This document shows, one piece after another, positions 9,834-21,530 of a stretch of DNA of 64,000 nt (positions are counted from its first letter, which is position 1; each line of letters starts with the position of its first letter). Location: NCBI GenBank assembly GCA_019009955.1, contig CM032231.1, forward strand, positions 112,216,501 to 112,280,500, given 5' to 3'. The translations under genes and the position numbers were made by a program. The notes under the pieces are model-generated. The model did not search any database, had not been told where the DNA came from, and saw only the letters and a program-made list of their open reading frames with translations. Origin of the DNA: Riptortus pedestris. Taxonomy: Eukaryota; Arthropoda; Insecta; Hemiptera; Alydidae.

Positions 9834-11024
9834 GAATTCTTTTATTTAGTCTATTGAATAATAATACATATTATGTATTTGGGATAAATGTTCCTAGGGG
9901 AGTAGATCTGAAGTGGAAAAGGCTACTGAATGCCTTCTATCGTTATTCTTGTCTCACGCAATTAGAATTTACTGCGTAAACAATAAAAAAAGTCCGTCCG
10001 GTGGAACTGTGTGAACTAAGGCAATCTCCCACAATATTAAAATAAATGTCCCACATTAAAGACGTCACTGGGTTTCCTCGTTCATTACAATCTATTACGA
10101 TTATCTTTTAGTAAGTAGAGGTATAAGCACATCTTTCCTAGATAGGCTAAGGGAAGATTCCTACACTGAAGGCTGGATACTTGTCCTACAAAATTCTAGC
10201 AAATAATAAAATATGTGAATAGAGTTCAAGTAATAGAAATTCTGGACGTTCGAGAGACAGAATTGTACAGGAGAACTTTTTAGAATCTGTGACTGTGAAC
10301 TATATTAATTAATTGCTTGCAGATTGTTAGCAGAAACATGAACACGATATGTCACATGACGCAACTAAACTCATTAACAATGACAACCATTATATTCATT
10401 TATGTTAAATGCATAATAATATTTAACTAATTTTAAGAAAATAATTTACTTCATTGACCTTAATTTTTTCTACGACTAGAGAAAGGTAACTATCAACATC
10501 AGCCAAAAGAACAACAAAAAACAAGCATAAATAACTTAAAAAAATGTACCTATGTCAGATTTTTTTTTATATTAGGCAATTTTACAATGCTAAAATATGT
10601 AAATGACTACTTATGCGAAGCTATTAATGATAAATAATCGACTACATTGTTATAAATAATAATAAATATGATAAAGCATTTCATTTTGGAAGAAAGCTAT
10701 TGAGATGCTTACCTGACGAAATTATTAAAACATCAACTTGAGTAGTTGTGCCCTAAAAAAATTGTCCACCAAGGGACTCTTTATATTCCTGATTGCCACT
10801 TCCAGTGTGAGGTTAGACTTCATATATGGCAATAGATATCCAGGTCTCAAACTAATCTTAATCTTAAAAGTCATAAGTAACTCAAACTCCAGCTCGCATC
10901 CAAATTCATTCTTTGTTATTTCATCCTTTTCTTAGTCATTCGTTAATTTATCCCTCGTGGTTTCCTTAAGTCCGTTCGGTATTTTCAGTAACGCGACGAT
11001 CAAAGTGGATTATTTATTAAACGT
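9834..11024. other. No gene seen
   Basis: AT-rich. It carries one short HINE-like scrap (AAAAAGTCCGTCCGG...TAAGGCAATCTCCCAC, about 9987-10032) resembling a decayed B end. Nothing else is supportable. Confidence 0.4.
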
Positions 11025-11278
11025 CCGTCACGACTAGAACCGAAGTTAGCTTATCTCATTTCGTCCGTTATACACTTAATAAAAATGCCAATATCTCAGG
11101 TAATATTCAAGATAGAGAATAAATGTATATAACAATAATTATAGTTCATTTAATTTGCAATAAGATTGGTTATATAAAAAGTTTTCGAACCGACATATAG
11201 CAACGGAGATATTTCGAAATTTTGTAACTCCCTCCCTCTAAACCTCCCCCCCCCCTCTTAAGGGAAATCTTCTAAAAT
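11025..11278 (-). repeat. HINE-family fragment
   Basis: Minus-oriented internal part (AATGCCAATATCTCAGGTAA, ATAGCAACGGAGATATTTCG, the C-run) ending with TCTTAAGGGAAATCTTCTAA of the A end. The B end is missing, and the segment between the C-run and the A hairpin is deleted. Confidence 0.65.
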
Positions 11279-11308
11279 GTTGTGCGTAGGAGATCGTAGA
11301 CAACTATT

Positions 11309-11598
11309 GTTGAGCCGCTGAATACGACCCCGAAGGCCGTCCTACAACCGAAAAAGATTTTGCTGTCCATATGGTAGGATTATCGTGGTGTGCTGTCTTA
11401 CGAGCTACTCCCTCAAGGAAAAACGATAGATAGACCTTTGACTACTGCACGCAGATAACGAAATTGGGCCAAGCATTGCGACAGAAACGCCCACAACTGA
11501 CCATTTGCAAAGGTATTGTTTTTCACCTTAACAACGCTAGACTCCACTCCGCAATAGTCACGCAGAAAAACTTATTGCAACTGGGCTGGGATGCATTA
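11309..11598 (+). pseudogene. mariner transposase pseudogene fragment
   Basis: Translation in one frame gives VEPLNTTPKAVLQPKKILLS, then IW-stop-DYRGVLSYELLPQGKT. After a frameshift near 11450 it continues LRQKRPQLTICKGIVFHLNN, ARLHSAIVTQKNLLQLGWDA. These match the mariner (DD34D) transposase blocks that normally read SIWWD-x-G...YELLP and V-x-H-x-DNARPH. The catalytic Asp of the second block is Asn here, and at least one stop and one frameshift are present, so it is dead. Terminal repeats were not found. It ends exactly where a HINE A end begins. Confidence 0.8.
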
Positions 11599-11599
11599 T

Positions 11600-11735
11600 G
11601 TATTAGCATATTTCCCTTAAGCTATTAATGTCATACTCATGACGCAAGTTTTGACAAATTTCCTCTAAAGTCCATTGATCCTATCAGGAGATGTCGAAAT
11701 TGAGGTCTGTTCAAAACTATACACACACATATATA
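11600..11735 (+). repeat. HINE A-end fragment
   Basis: Plus orientation: TTAGCATATTTCCCTTAAGC, then CATACTCATGACGCAAG, CCATTGATCCTATCAGGAGA and the GAGGTCTGTTCAAAA segment, followed by a short CA/TA microsatellite. The copy is truncated past the microsatellite. Confidence 0.65.
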
Positions 11736-11759
11736 TATATATATATATTATCTGGACCT

Positions 11760-12149
11760 TGCTCCATCAGATCCTCCTGTTCACCAGCCTCAATGGGATA
11801 TCGTTTGCTGATGAGAGAGATAAAAAAAAGTTTTTCGCTTCTCAGCCCTAGACGTTTAACGAATTATGAAGTCGTTGGGAAGATGGCAAGAAGGCATAAA
11901 TTAAAATGCTGAATACATTATTGAATAGAACTGATTCTTTGTTTCATTTCTCCATCCAGAAACCAATTTCCCAAGTAATTCCCATTTACATTCTTATTTA
12001 GCTTAATTGATTTAAGAGAAAAAAAAAGTGCATTGAATAATAGGTGAGATAACACATTAGCAAATACTTTAGGAACCAGTTAGAAACCAGTTTCATCAGA
12101 GTTATGCACCATTTTATAATCCAGAAACTAGTGTAGTAGTATTACCTTC
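11760..12149. other. No feature seen
   Basis: Short open frames only; no recognised family. Confidence 0.35.
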
Positions 12150-12218
12150 TAGTAATTAAATATCGAGATATTCTTGTTAGGTATCGATAAAAGGAAAATT
12201 ACGAGTGCTAGAGCGAAG

Positions 12219-12230
<12 letters not shown>

Positions 12231-12269
<39 letters not shown>
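12231..12269. repeat. (GT)n microsatellite
   Basis: A simple GT repeat directly left of the pogo-like MITE and continuous with the host HINE's TA tract. Confidence 0.9.
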
Positions 12270-12271
<2 letters not shown>

Positions 12272-12273
<2 letters not shown>

Positions 12274-12966
12274 GTAAAACCTCGAAGTTTGGTAAATGCC
12301 AGGACTTACCGGTAAATCCTAGAATTTACCAAGAGCACTGGTTAAAGTCCGAAATTTAGATGAAATTCGAGCTTTTACCGCTTGGCAGTTGGTCAATCCC
12401 CGGATTCACCGTCCACCTTGGTAAATGCCCGAAAAACATTAAATAAATGTGAGATTTCGTACTTTTACCAATGCTGTTTGGTAAATGTGCGGACTTCCAA
12501 AGGCTCATTAGACGAAGAGATAAGCCTTCACACCGCAGTTCGTCAACAGTCATTGGTTGGTGGCCAGGGTTTCAAAAAATGCAACTGCTTAAAAAAATGT
12601 ACAAATAAGAAATATTTGTCAAGTTACCTAATATGAAGTGCAATTCAAAGTGGCACAATTCTCTCCCATGCTATAACAAATAATAATAAAACTTATTCTA
12701 AAAGTTTCATTTCAAATTACCTTTATTCCAACTTTCATCAACAGACGCTGGGAAATGTTAGGATTTACCAAAATCTGTTGGTAAAAGTCCGATAGACGCA
12801 TCCTGATTGAGATAATTCTAACTTTTACCGAGCCTCTTGGGAAATCCTAAGACTTACTGGCTAAAGTCCGATTTGAAAGACAAAATCGGACATTTACCTA
12901 CGCTTCTGGTCAATCCTAAGATTTACCGGTAAATCTTAGGATTTACCACACTCCGAAGTTTTACAG
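12272..12966. mobile_element. Tc1/mariner-pogo-like MITE with internal repeats
   Basis: About 695 bases with terminal inverted repeats: CTGTAAAACCTCGAAGTTTG on the left and, in reverse complement, CTGTAAAACTTCGGAGTGTG on the right. Both edges are flanked by TA (12270-12271 and 12967-12968), the Tc1/mariner target duplication. It encodes no transposase. The interior is packed with degenerate GGTAAAT/ATTTACC and AAAGTCCGA-type units in both orientations, so the terminal motif is echoed many times. pogo-like is suggested by the TIR start, and that family call is inference. Confidence 0.75.
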
Positions 12967-13043
12967 TAACATATACATAATTTTGCACGGAGCCCATTTT
13001 CCTCATCTCCGATAGGATCGGGAAATCTTCTAAAATAGACAAG

Positions 13044-13809
13044 TAATTAATTATTAATGTATCTATGAAGTAATGAATATTGAAAAATAATTAATTGAAT
13101 TAATGAAGCATCGGCTATTTTATGGGAATATTAAAACATTTCTGTCAGTACGTAATTAAATATTGCTGTCTAATAACATGTGGGGTGCAGTTGGAAGATA
13201 GCGAATACAAACTGAATGTACCGACTCAGTTATCTGTTTTTTTTCCCAACTCATTAGGTAACAAAGGTAAATAATAGGTACTTCTTTATTAAATGAGGTG
13301 TTGTGAGGATAATTTTCAACATCATACAAGAACATTGCATTAAATTATATAGGATACAAATATGAGAAAATGATACAGCAGTTAATCCAGATTTTAGCCA
13401 TCCAAGATATTCTAGATAATACACCTCGGGATTCCAGGACACATTGTTTGAATAACTGATGATGGGTCCGTGTATATTTTAATTTTGTGGCGGAAGGAGT
13501 TGTCCAAGTAACCCAAAAGGTTTACAATACTGGCCTTCGTTGAAATGACGGTGTAGAAATTATTTATGTTGGTGTGGAATAAAAGTTATGTTGAGTTTAA
13601 TTAATTAATCTTTAATTAATCTCATTGCAGGCATTTAATATTAAAGAAAAATAATATGGGATAACTTTATCAGACTTGCAAAAGTTACCAACGTTAAAAA
13701 CGGTGACTATCCTAATGACCGCTGTTGGACCTATCCTTCTTATCTTATGTGGTTGTAGGTCACGGAAGATTAAATCAAACTACATCTTGCACATGCTCCG
13801 ATAAAATGT
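13044..13809. other. No feature seen
   Basis: AT-rich, with no convincing coding region or repeat end. Confidence 0.35.
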
Positions 13810-13939
13810 ATTAGCAGATTTCCTTTAAGGGAAATCAGCTATTGAGGTCGCATTTATGACGCCATTTTCGAAGAATTTCCTTAAATGTCCAATGAACCTA
13901 CCTAGTAGATGACGAAAATACGGTCAGTTCGTATTATAT

Positions 13940-13974
<35 letters not shown>

Positions 13975-14650
13975 CATACTTGTCTGTTACCGCTCTAGGG
14001 GTCGCAATATTTTTTTGATCGATACCAAACCCGATGAGTAATTGTTTCATGCAAAGCTAAAGCTTAAGTTCGTTAAAGGCTGAAATCGGACAAATGTGAT
14101 AAGGGGGGGGGGGGGTGTAGGAGAGAAATTTCGCAAAATAGAAACAGTCCGTTACTATACATCGGATCAAAAAATTGTTTAAAATCAACCTTATTGTAAA
14201 TTAAATGTAATATATAGTATTATTATATACATTTATTCTCTATCTTGAATACTAACCGAGATATTTGCAATTTTTAGCCCTCAGCAAACCCCAACTTCTA
14301 CTCATGTTATATAAACAATACTCTGTTATGTAATAAACCACATTAATCGAAGCTTAAATACCATAAATTGATTTAAAGAGACATTCATTATACGAGATAA
14401 ATGCAATTATGTTCTGGTGACCCCTCCTTTCTTAAGTTTTTGGACCACTAAAATTTGATTGATTGAGATAAAATTGATTCTGATCCATTATAAATTACAG
14501 TAATTGATATAGTAAATAGTTTTCATTAAAATCTTAATAATAAATATTCTGATATATTTCCTGTGAGAAATTGGCACACCTGTTTGTTTACTGTTCTGGT
14601 GCTTCTCGTCTGGAGGGTTTTTTTTTTTTTTATTGTGACGGACTTTTTTA
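13810..14650 (+). mobile_element. HINE-like Helitron, B end damaged
   Basis: The A end at 13810 reads TTAGCAGATTTCCTTTAAGG. All internal blocks are present, including a (TA)n array near 13945-13975 and the longer 3' segment with TTGATTGATTGAGATAAAAT and GACCTGTTTGTTTAC-like sequence. The right end has lost the subterminal repeat and stem-loop: a T-run leads straight to GTGACGGACTTTTTT at about 14636-14650. Confidence 0.75.
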
Positions 14651-14959
14651 AAACATTTTGTAGCATTTTGACTAAACTTAAGTTTTAAATTGTGTTCAGA
14701 TGTATCCAGTTCTCCTTAAAAAGTGTAATACATTTTACCGAATCGTCGGCAAGTTGATGTAGTTTCATTCCAACCTATTTGACCGACAACCACATTAAAT
14801 AAGGCCAGAACAAGGTTGCGAAACTGCGACAACATTTAGCAACTAACGAATTAACCCCTGTAGCCTCGTACTTAAAGGTCTACAATACCAACTGAATATA
14901 TATTTATATCAAATGTTTTAGTAAGGGACTCTATTCTGTTTCCTCCTAAGACACATTTA

Positions 14960-15062
14960 TGAACATTTGAGGTAAACCAGGTATTGAGGTCCTACTCATG
15001 ACACAATTTTCGAAATTTTTCTTCAAATCTCCATCGATCCTACCTAGTAGATGACAAAAAAA
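14960..15062 (+). repeat. HINE A-side fragment, cut by another element
   Basis: Contains CAGGTATTGAGGTCCTACTC, CCATCGATCCTACCTAGTAG and GATGACAAAAA, then stops where the palindromic B-to-B element begins. The A hairpin itself is degraded. Confidence 0.6.
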
Positions 15063-15775
15063 AAGTCCGTACGCAGGGTCTGCGTAAACTAAGCAGATTT
15101 CCCGCGTGAAGTTTAACAATAGATAAATCTACATACAGGTACACACAACACGACCGTAAATACGCAGTGAATAAGAAACCTCCCGATGGAAAACATCTGA
15201 AATCAAAACAAACAGTTCTCCCAACTTCTTACAGGAAAGAAAAACAATTTCTGTGATATATCTGAATATACCGAATTAATTTGATTGAAAGCTATTTACT
15301 ATATCTAGTATTGTAATTTATATTGAATCAGAATAATTGTTATCTCAATCAATCAAATTTAAGTAGTCCAAAAACTTAAGAAGGTTGGGTACCAGAACAT
15401 ATTTGCATTTACGTCGTATAATAAAGGTTTCTTGAAAACAATATTTGGTATTTAAGGTTCGAATAATGTGGTTTATTACATAACCGAGTATTTATAATTT
15501 ACAGTATTAGATGTAGTACATAGTTTTCAATAAAATTGTTACGTAATGTTCCGATACGTTTAAGTTATTGGGCTTCTTTCCGGGAGCCATTGGCAGACCT
15601 GTTTGTTTACATTTCAGACGCTTTCTGCCGGGAGGGGAAAGATTTCTTATTACCGTTTATATTTATTCACTTAATATTCACGGTGGTGCTGTGTTAGCAG
15701 TGTTGTAGGTTTATCTGTTATTAAACTTCACGGGGGAAATCTGCTTAGTTTACGCAGCCTCCGGGTGACAGACTC
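15063..15775. mobile_element. Palindromic HINE relative with two B ends
   Basis: The left edge is a minus-oriented B end (AAAGTCCGTACGCAGGGTCT through AGCAGATTTCCCGCGTGAAG). The right edge is a plus-oriented B end (GGGAAATCTGCTTAGTTTAC through the hairpin and GTGACAGACT). Matching sequence continues inward on both sides (ATAGATAAATCTACATAC against its complement GTAGGTTTATCTGTTA), so the arms are long inverted repeats. There is no A end. The same layout recurs at 41382-41848. Confidence 0.7.
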
Positions 15776-16488
15776 TTATAAAACTTTGAATGGACGTCAA
15801 ACATTAGTTAAATAGTTTTGATGGACATGTATAAAATCATTTTCAAAATCACGCCTTTAATACGACTTAGTAAGTTTTGTTTAAAGAGAATCTGCTAAAA
15901 GTCAGGTAGTGCAAAGATCACTTTTGATTTCACGAAGGATGACACAATACTGTTAATACCTGTACAGTGAAAGGTAGATCCGGAACTGTAATAAAAAGGC
16001 CTTCTACACAAATTGCCCCGAGGAGTTCTGGAGTGGAAAAAAATGGCCTCGAGCTCGTAGGATGTCTTCAATTAAACGACAACCCAATTAAGAAATAATA
16101 TATATTGATTAATGTCTAGATAGGATTTTGCTCGCTGAAGTCCTCCCCACTTCGCCTACCTCGCTGGACTGTGCCCTACATTTTGTTGTCAGTGGTTATC
16201 TTGTGCTCGAACTGGTAAAACCGGTGAGATAAATAAAAAGTCTGTGCTCTTATACGTATCATATGTTACCTGAATGTATATATTTTTCTCCCTTCAAGCT
16301 TGGCTGGCTAGTAGGTACTTCCTGTAATCAAGTTACTACGGTCGTATACTTCAGTTGGTCGATCGACTGCGTTTGACGTGACTGGAGTATAAAGTCGTAT
16401 CTTTGAAGTAAGTTTGTATTTTGGTATCATTTTAATATATTTAAGTTTTATTATAATCAGATACGTGGATCAATTAAATCCCATTAGT
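15776..16488. other. No feature seen
   Basis: No ORF with family features and no recognised repeat. Confidence 0.35.
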
Positions 16489-16848
16489 CTTTTCAGCAGA
16501 TTTCCCTTACGGAAAATCAGCTAATGAGGTTGTACTCATGACTCGATTTTTGAAAACTTTCCACAAATGTCCATCGATCCGACTTAGGAGATGACGAAAA
16601 TGAATTCCGTTCAAAATTTTATATATTTGTCTGTTGCCACTCTAGCTGTCGCAATTTTTGTTTATTTAACGATATATAAGCGTTTTAGTAAAAAGGATGA
16701 TCAAATAAGTTACGGCTGAATTCGGACTGGGGAGTGAGAGAGTCTATAGGGGAGGAATTTTGAAAATTCGAAATATCTTCATTATTCTACGTCGGATGGG
16801 AAAAGTGAATATAACCAATTTTAATGAAAATGTAATTGCCTATAAATG

Positions 16849-16913
<65 letters not shown>

Positions 16914-17150
16914 TTCGTCTGTCATTAATATTGACAGAGATATTTGGGTTTTTTTAGTTTTCATCCTTCATTAAACCCCCAAATCTACTCATAACATATT
17001 AAGAATAAGATGATTTCATGATGAAGCTATGATTTTATTCTAAGCTAAAGTACTGAATATTGTTGTTCAAGAGACCTTTATTATGCATGCAAATACGTTA
17101 AGCACGTGGAAATCTGCTTACTTAACACATCCCACGGACTTATTATTTTT
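16489..17150 (+). mobile_element. HINE-like Helitron, full length
   Basis: The A end TTCAGCAGATTTCCCTTACG starts at 16489; the CATGACTCGATTTTTG and CATCGATCCGACTTAGGAGA blocks follow, then internal segments with a (TA)n array at about 16854-16911. The B end is at about 17100-17150 (CACGTGGAAATCTGCTTACT, then a shortened stem and CACGGACTTATT). Moderately diverged. Confidence 0.75.
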
Positions 17151-20100
17151 TTTACAATGGACTATTAAATTGCTGTCGTAATTATTACTTACTTCGGATT
17201 GGCTCCACAGAGACAAAATTGTTATAAAAAATATGCCTTATAGTTGCAAAAATTCAATTCTTTCGGAAGCTACTCTTTTCATATTTTACTAACCTCAGGA
17301 ATCTATGAGATGCTTGTCATCGCTGTGTCTTATGATATGCCACAGAAACTTCACTCTCCATTTCATCACGGTTTAGTTAATAATTTTATATTCGTATACT
17401 CCATTTCGAAGTTTTATTTGTTTTCAGTTTTCTGATAAATTCCATTTTTATTGCTTTAATCAATTTGATGAGGTGTGCAAAGTTGAACCCCAAAGAATCA
17501 CCCAGCCAATACATTGTATTTTAGTACCTAATTGTTTGTTAGGTATATTAGGGGTACTTCTTAGCTAGTGATATTCTTTTATAAACTTCAGGTCTACATC
17601 ATTGTCTTCATAGATGATGTATTCAAGGTAATAAAAATTGGCATTTTCATATTTATGTTTCCGTTACTTTGTCCCTTCTCTAATGTTTGAATTTATGTTT
17701 TGTAACACACATGCACAGATACATAAAGTAACTATATGAGGCTTATGTCACACGACTCAAAAATAATTCAAATAAAGAGGTGCTTGTTCACTGTTAAAAA
17801 GTGATTATATTAATTTGATATATTATTGTTAAATATGCCTAGACATCGACACCTCTGCTTTTCTTCCTCCATCACTTTGTCCTAATTATGTAACAAAGTA
17901 TAATGAAGACTGGCCTCAAAATTAAATTCCATATTTCTTTGCGTTTCTTCTTCACATTAAAAAAGTATTTTAATTTCGGCGTTTTGGTTTGGGGAAGGAG
18001 CTTTCTGGCCCATCTTTTTGGATCGCTATAGATGAGTCCCCAATGAAGACAAGAACCCTACTCTCCGTAAGATTTTGTACAGCTCACTCCACATATCCCA
18101 GAACTTTAAAGTTTGGTTATCACAACTGTTATCATCCGTTGACTGACCCAGTCAGGATTTTCCTGTTGCTTTGCTGACCCAATGATTATCTCATCCTCCC
18201 ACCACCTCCCACCTCCCCATCACCAGAAGTCACGAGGTGAAAGTGGTCGAACGCCTGGGGTCTGGTCGACATCGCATCTGTTGAGGGGAGCTCAAAACCC
18301 CGGAAATAACTTTCTTGTTTTCGCCATAGACTGGTTCCAAGTTGAGGCTGAAAAACCATTACGATCGGACCGATCTCGAGTTATAATATTTCGAATAGAT
18401 TTAGACACATTACGTTATTTATTTATTAATTATTTAGAGCTCCGCAACTGTGGCGACTTGGCTCTTCTTAAACATGGGGGGAAACCAAAACAAAAACAAA
18501 AAACATGTAAACAAAATAACAAAACAAAGTTATAAGAAATAATATCAAACAAACAAAAGAAACACGAACACAACAAAATAACAAGAAACACGTAAACAAA
18601 ATAACACATACGTTAAAAGTGATATCCATATGTTGTGCCTTTGGTTGGTTGTATGACTCGAAAAAAAAGTTCCAGACTCCGAGAAGACACCAGAATTACA
18701 TCTTGAATCTCCAGCCTTCCAGTGGTCAATATTCATATTCTCGAAGTAGACAACTATATTTGACAACTCCGCTTTATATGAATTAATTCAGAGACATTAT
18801 TCGATGGCCTGCCTCATCATGACCACTCCATAAAAAAAAAAAAAAAAAAATTATAAAAAAATAAATAAATATTCACAAAACGTAAGGTATCTTAAACCGT
18901 ACTTAAGACTATGAAAACCTCAGAAATTGCACTTGTTCATTACTGTTAAACCCATCAAATAGTGGGATGCGAATAGACAAGTAATTGTTCTATAGAACCA
19001 TGAGATGTAACTTCTATTTCTCCCTCCAATAATCCTATTCACCTTCGTTCTTAAGATCACTAAGACAACCCGTAATGCGAGTTGAGTAACCGGAAATACC
19101 CAATTAAAATTAATCTGAAAACGAAAAAGGAACAAAAGTATTTATTTATTTTTCCCATTGGAAGAACCTCAAATAGCCTGATGCACTTCACACGAAGGAA
19201 TATTAATGTGTACTATTATTTAAATTGCATCACCATATATATACCAAGAAGGATTCAACTCAATTCATTCGTTTGCGAATCATTCTATTGTTATACGATT
19301 AAAATGTACACAATAACTACTGCAAACAGTACAATAAACAACGCTGCTCCTCTAATTTACCTTGAATCAGCTGATCTGAACAACCTGTTGAGCTTCTTCT
19401 TATCATTACCAATGCAGTTACATTAGAAACGAAAATTATCATTATTGTGATTGATTTATTATCTCTTGTTAATCTTAACATAATGGAAGGGACTGCCATT
19501 ACTGCTGTTTACTGTGATTCAAAGCCACACTAACGTTGTTTCTAATTAATGCACTTAAAAATACATTATTTTCAATTAACTCAAGTTTCTGGGTTGCCTA
19601 CAGCCCTGGGGACCTTAAGTGGCGTAGAGAAATGAGCAATTCAAGTCGGAAGTTTAAAAGTCAGACAAATCCTGTTTCAAACATATGTTTCCTTCTAGAG
19701 CCGTTAGATTCCTGGCACGCCATGAAACAGTTTGACAACTCTCAAGAAAAGTCAGTTCATGGCATAGAGAAAGATTGTGTTTCCAAGCCATCTGATAGCT
19801 AAGATTTTAGTGTTAACACTCATGTACTCCTGAAAATGTGTAAAATTCAGTAATGTGAAACATGTACTGGCAATAAAGCTGGTTGAAGCAAAGTTGCGTT
19901 TCATAAATTATGAACCGTTGGCCATTTATTCGTGATAACAAATTGAGTGTCGTCGGATCATTAGCAAATCACCTCCTTCCTTTATAGCTCAGCAGCCCCA
20001 CTTTGATGCTACAAATAGTAAAAAAGAAAGTACTTTTTTTTTCTTTTTTTTTTGTGAATGTACGTAAAAGGTAATTTGGTAGCTATAGCTTCAATTAGAA

Positions 20101-20439
20101 TAATAACCGCCTATAGCTTCATGTCGGGCTAAAAATATCTTAATGACATTGTTATTAAGGCACACCCCAAAATAAAAGTAAACCATCATCCACTCTATAT
20201 AACATACCCAAAATAAGCAACAAACATTTATTACTCTTAATCGAGATTATGGTGACGTAAGAAACGGGTACCTGCGTCGCTTATACCTGAATCTTCCTAT
20301 CAACATCAGCTGCTAACATAATCCTATGAAAGGCATCAGAATCAGCTGCTATAAGACTACATGGGCAAATGCAACGAGCAGATTATATACGATATAGATC
20401 AAGTATAGATTTTCGAGTTAACAAATAAAATCTTAATTG
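17151..20439. other. Long stretch without a recognised gene or repeat
   Basis: The longest repeat-poor interval of the left half. A plus-strand open frame at 18182-18535 (117 codons) has a Lys/Gln-rich tail and no recognised domain; the tail arises from an AAAACA-type low-complexity tract that continues past the stop. An A-run lies near 18832-18850. No RNA gene was seen. Confidence 0.35.
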
Positions 20440-20695
20440 ATAACGTCATCGGACAAGGTATTTCCACATATCTCACCAAGTAAAGATCTGTTGAAAACAA
20501 TATTTTGAATTTAAGCTAACACGTTTCACGATATTTTCATTTAATTTTGAAGAGTGATGACTAAATGTTGCAGTTTACTGATGAATGAAAACTAAAAAAT
20601 ACGAATAGCTTGGTTAATATTCAAGATAGAGAAAAAAGTATATAACAACATTCATAAAAAAATGATATTTTCAATAAGATTAGTTCTATACAATA
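20440..20695 (-). repeat. HINE-family internal fragment
   Basis: Minus-oriented pieces TGAAAACAATATTTTGAATT, GCTTGGTTAATATTCAAGAT and CAATAAGATTAGTTCTATAC in the family order, without terminal hairpins. Confidence 0.55.
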
Positions 20696-20796
20696 TGCAG
20701 GCATTGCTTCAGGGAGTACGCCCACGAAATAGGATTCAAGAAGCTCGATTGAAGACCGAGAGAGGAAGATACTGACGGAGACGGAAGACTTGTAAT

Positions 20797-21530
20797 TTTT
20801 TTTTTATTTTATTTATTGCTAACAAGGATTTTCCTTATAGCCAGGAGTTGGCCTTATATAATGAAGTTAATTTTTCTATGTTAGTAGCTTATATATAAAC
20901 ATATTTTTACAAACTAGAATTGAGTATAACTGACAAAATTTACTAATAGATAGGTATAACAGTACTAAATAAACAAAAAAAAAACAATACAGAAGAAGAG
21001 AAATTTAATAATGTTATCTCATACAAGATTCGCGAAGTTTGAAACTATTTCTTAAATATTTAAAAATGCTAATATATACTTCTCTAGTTGCATTATTTAT
21101 GATATTATGAAATTGTGAATTATCTGCTGGCTGTTTGATGAATTGTAAATACTGTTCCCTGAAAGGGGAGTAAATAGGGCAATGAAGCATTATATGATAA
21201 ATGTCCTCATTCATATTTAAGTTACACAATGTGCAAATTTCTTTTAGATTAATACTCGTATTATAGAATACATTTTTCATTGAAAACTTTATACAATAAT
21301 TGCTTGACGTTCTTAGCTGTGCAATGGTTTTTACAATTTGGAATGGCAAACCTATTGTTAGAAATTCCTGAGGTGAACCGGTAGTTGTGGAAATTGCCTT
21401 TTGTAATGGACTATAATTTGAAATTTGGAGTTTTTCAAAGTCTATAGAAAGCAATTTACTTTGGTATGCTTCTACTATTGAGCTAATGTGTAATTTAATT
21501 AAGTTTTTGTTTGGAATAAGCTAGATGTCA
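20797..21530 (-). pseudogene. Non-LTR retrotransposon 3' end (LINE)
   Basis: A minus-strand frame from about 21525 to 21014 encodes a C-terminal LINE fragment. Its hallmark is ICTLCNLNMNEDIYHIMLHC followed by PIYSPFREQYL, the C-x2-C...H...C zinc-knuckle of the zf-RVT region after the reverse transcriptase domain. Upstream the frame hits a TAG near 21525, and no reverse transcriptase motifs precede it, so the copy is 5'-truncated as LINE insertions usually are. An A-rich tail lies at the minus-strand 3' end (plus-strand T-run at about 20797-20818). Clade not determined. Confidence 0.7.

Larger units (their letters stand above)
12150..13043 (-). mobile_element. HINE-family copy split by a pogo-like MITE
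   Basis: Minus-oriented HINE sequence lies left of the insert (AAATATCGAGATATT, GTGCTAGAGCG, a TA then GT microsatellite) and right of it (TTTTGCACGGAGCCCATTTT, GATAGGATCGGGAAATCTTC). The split falls in the microsatellite. The B end is missing. Confidence 0.65.

Noticed and set aside
12174..12636. Open frames across the GT repeat and the pogo-like MITE
   Set aside because: They are built from microsatellite and palindromic MITE sequence and have no domain.
18182..18535. 117-codon plus-strand frame
   Set aside because: No motif, a low-complexity Lys/Gln tail, no splice or promoter support.
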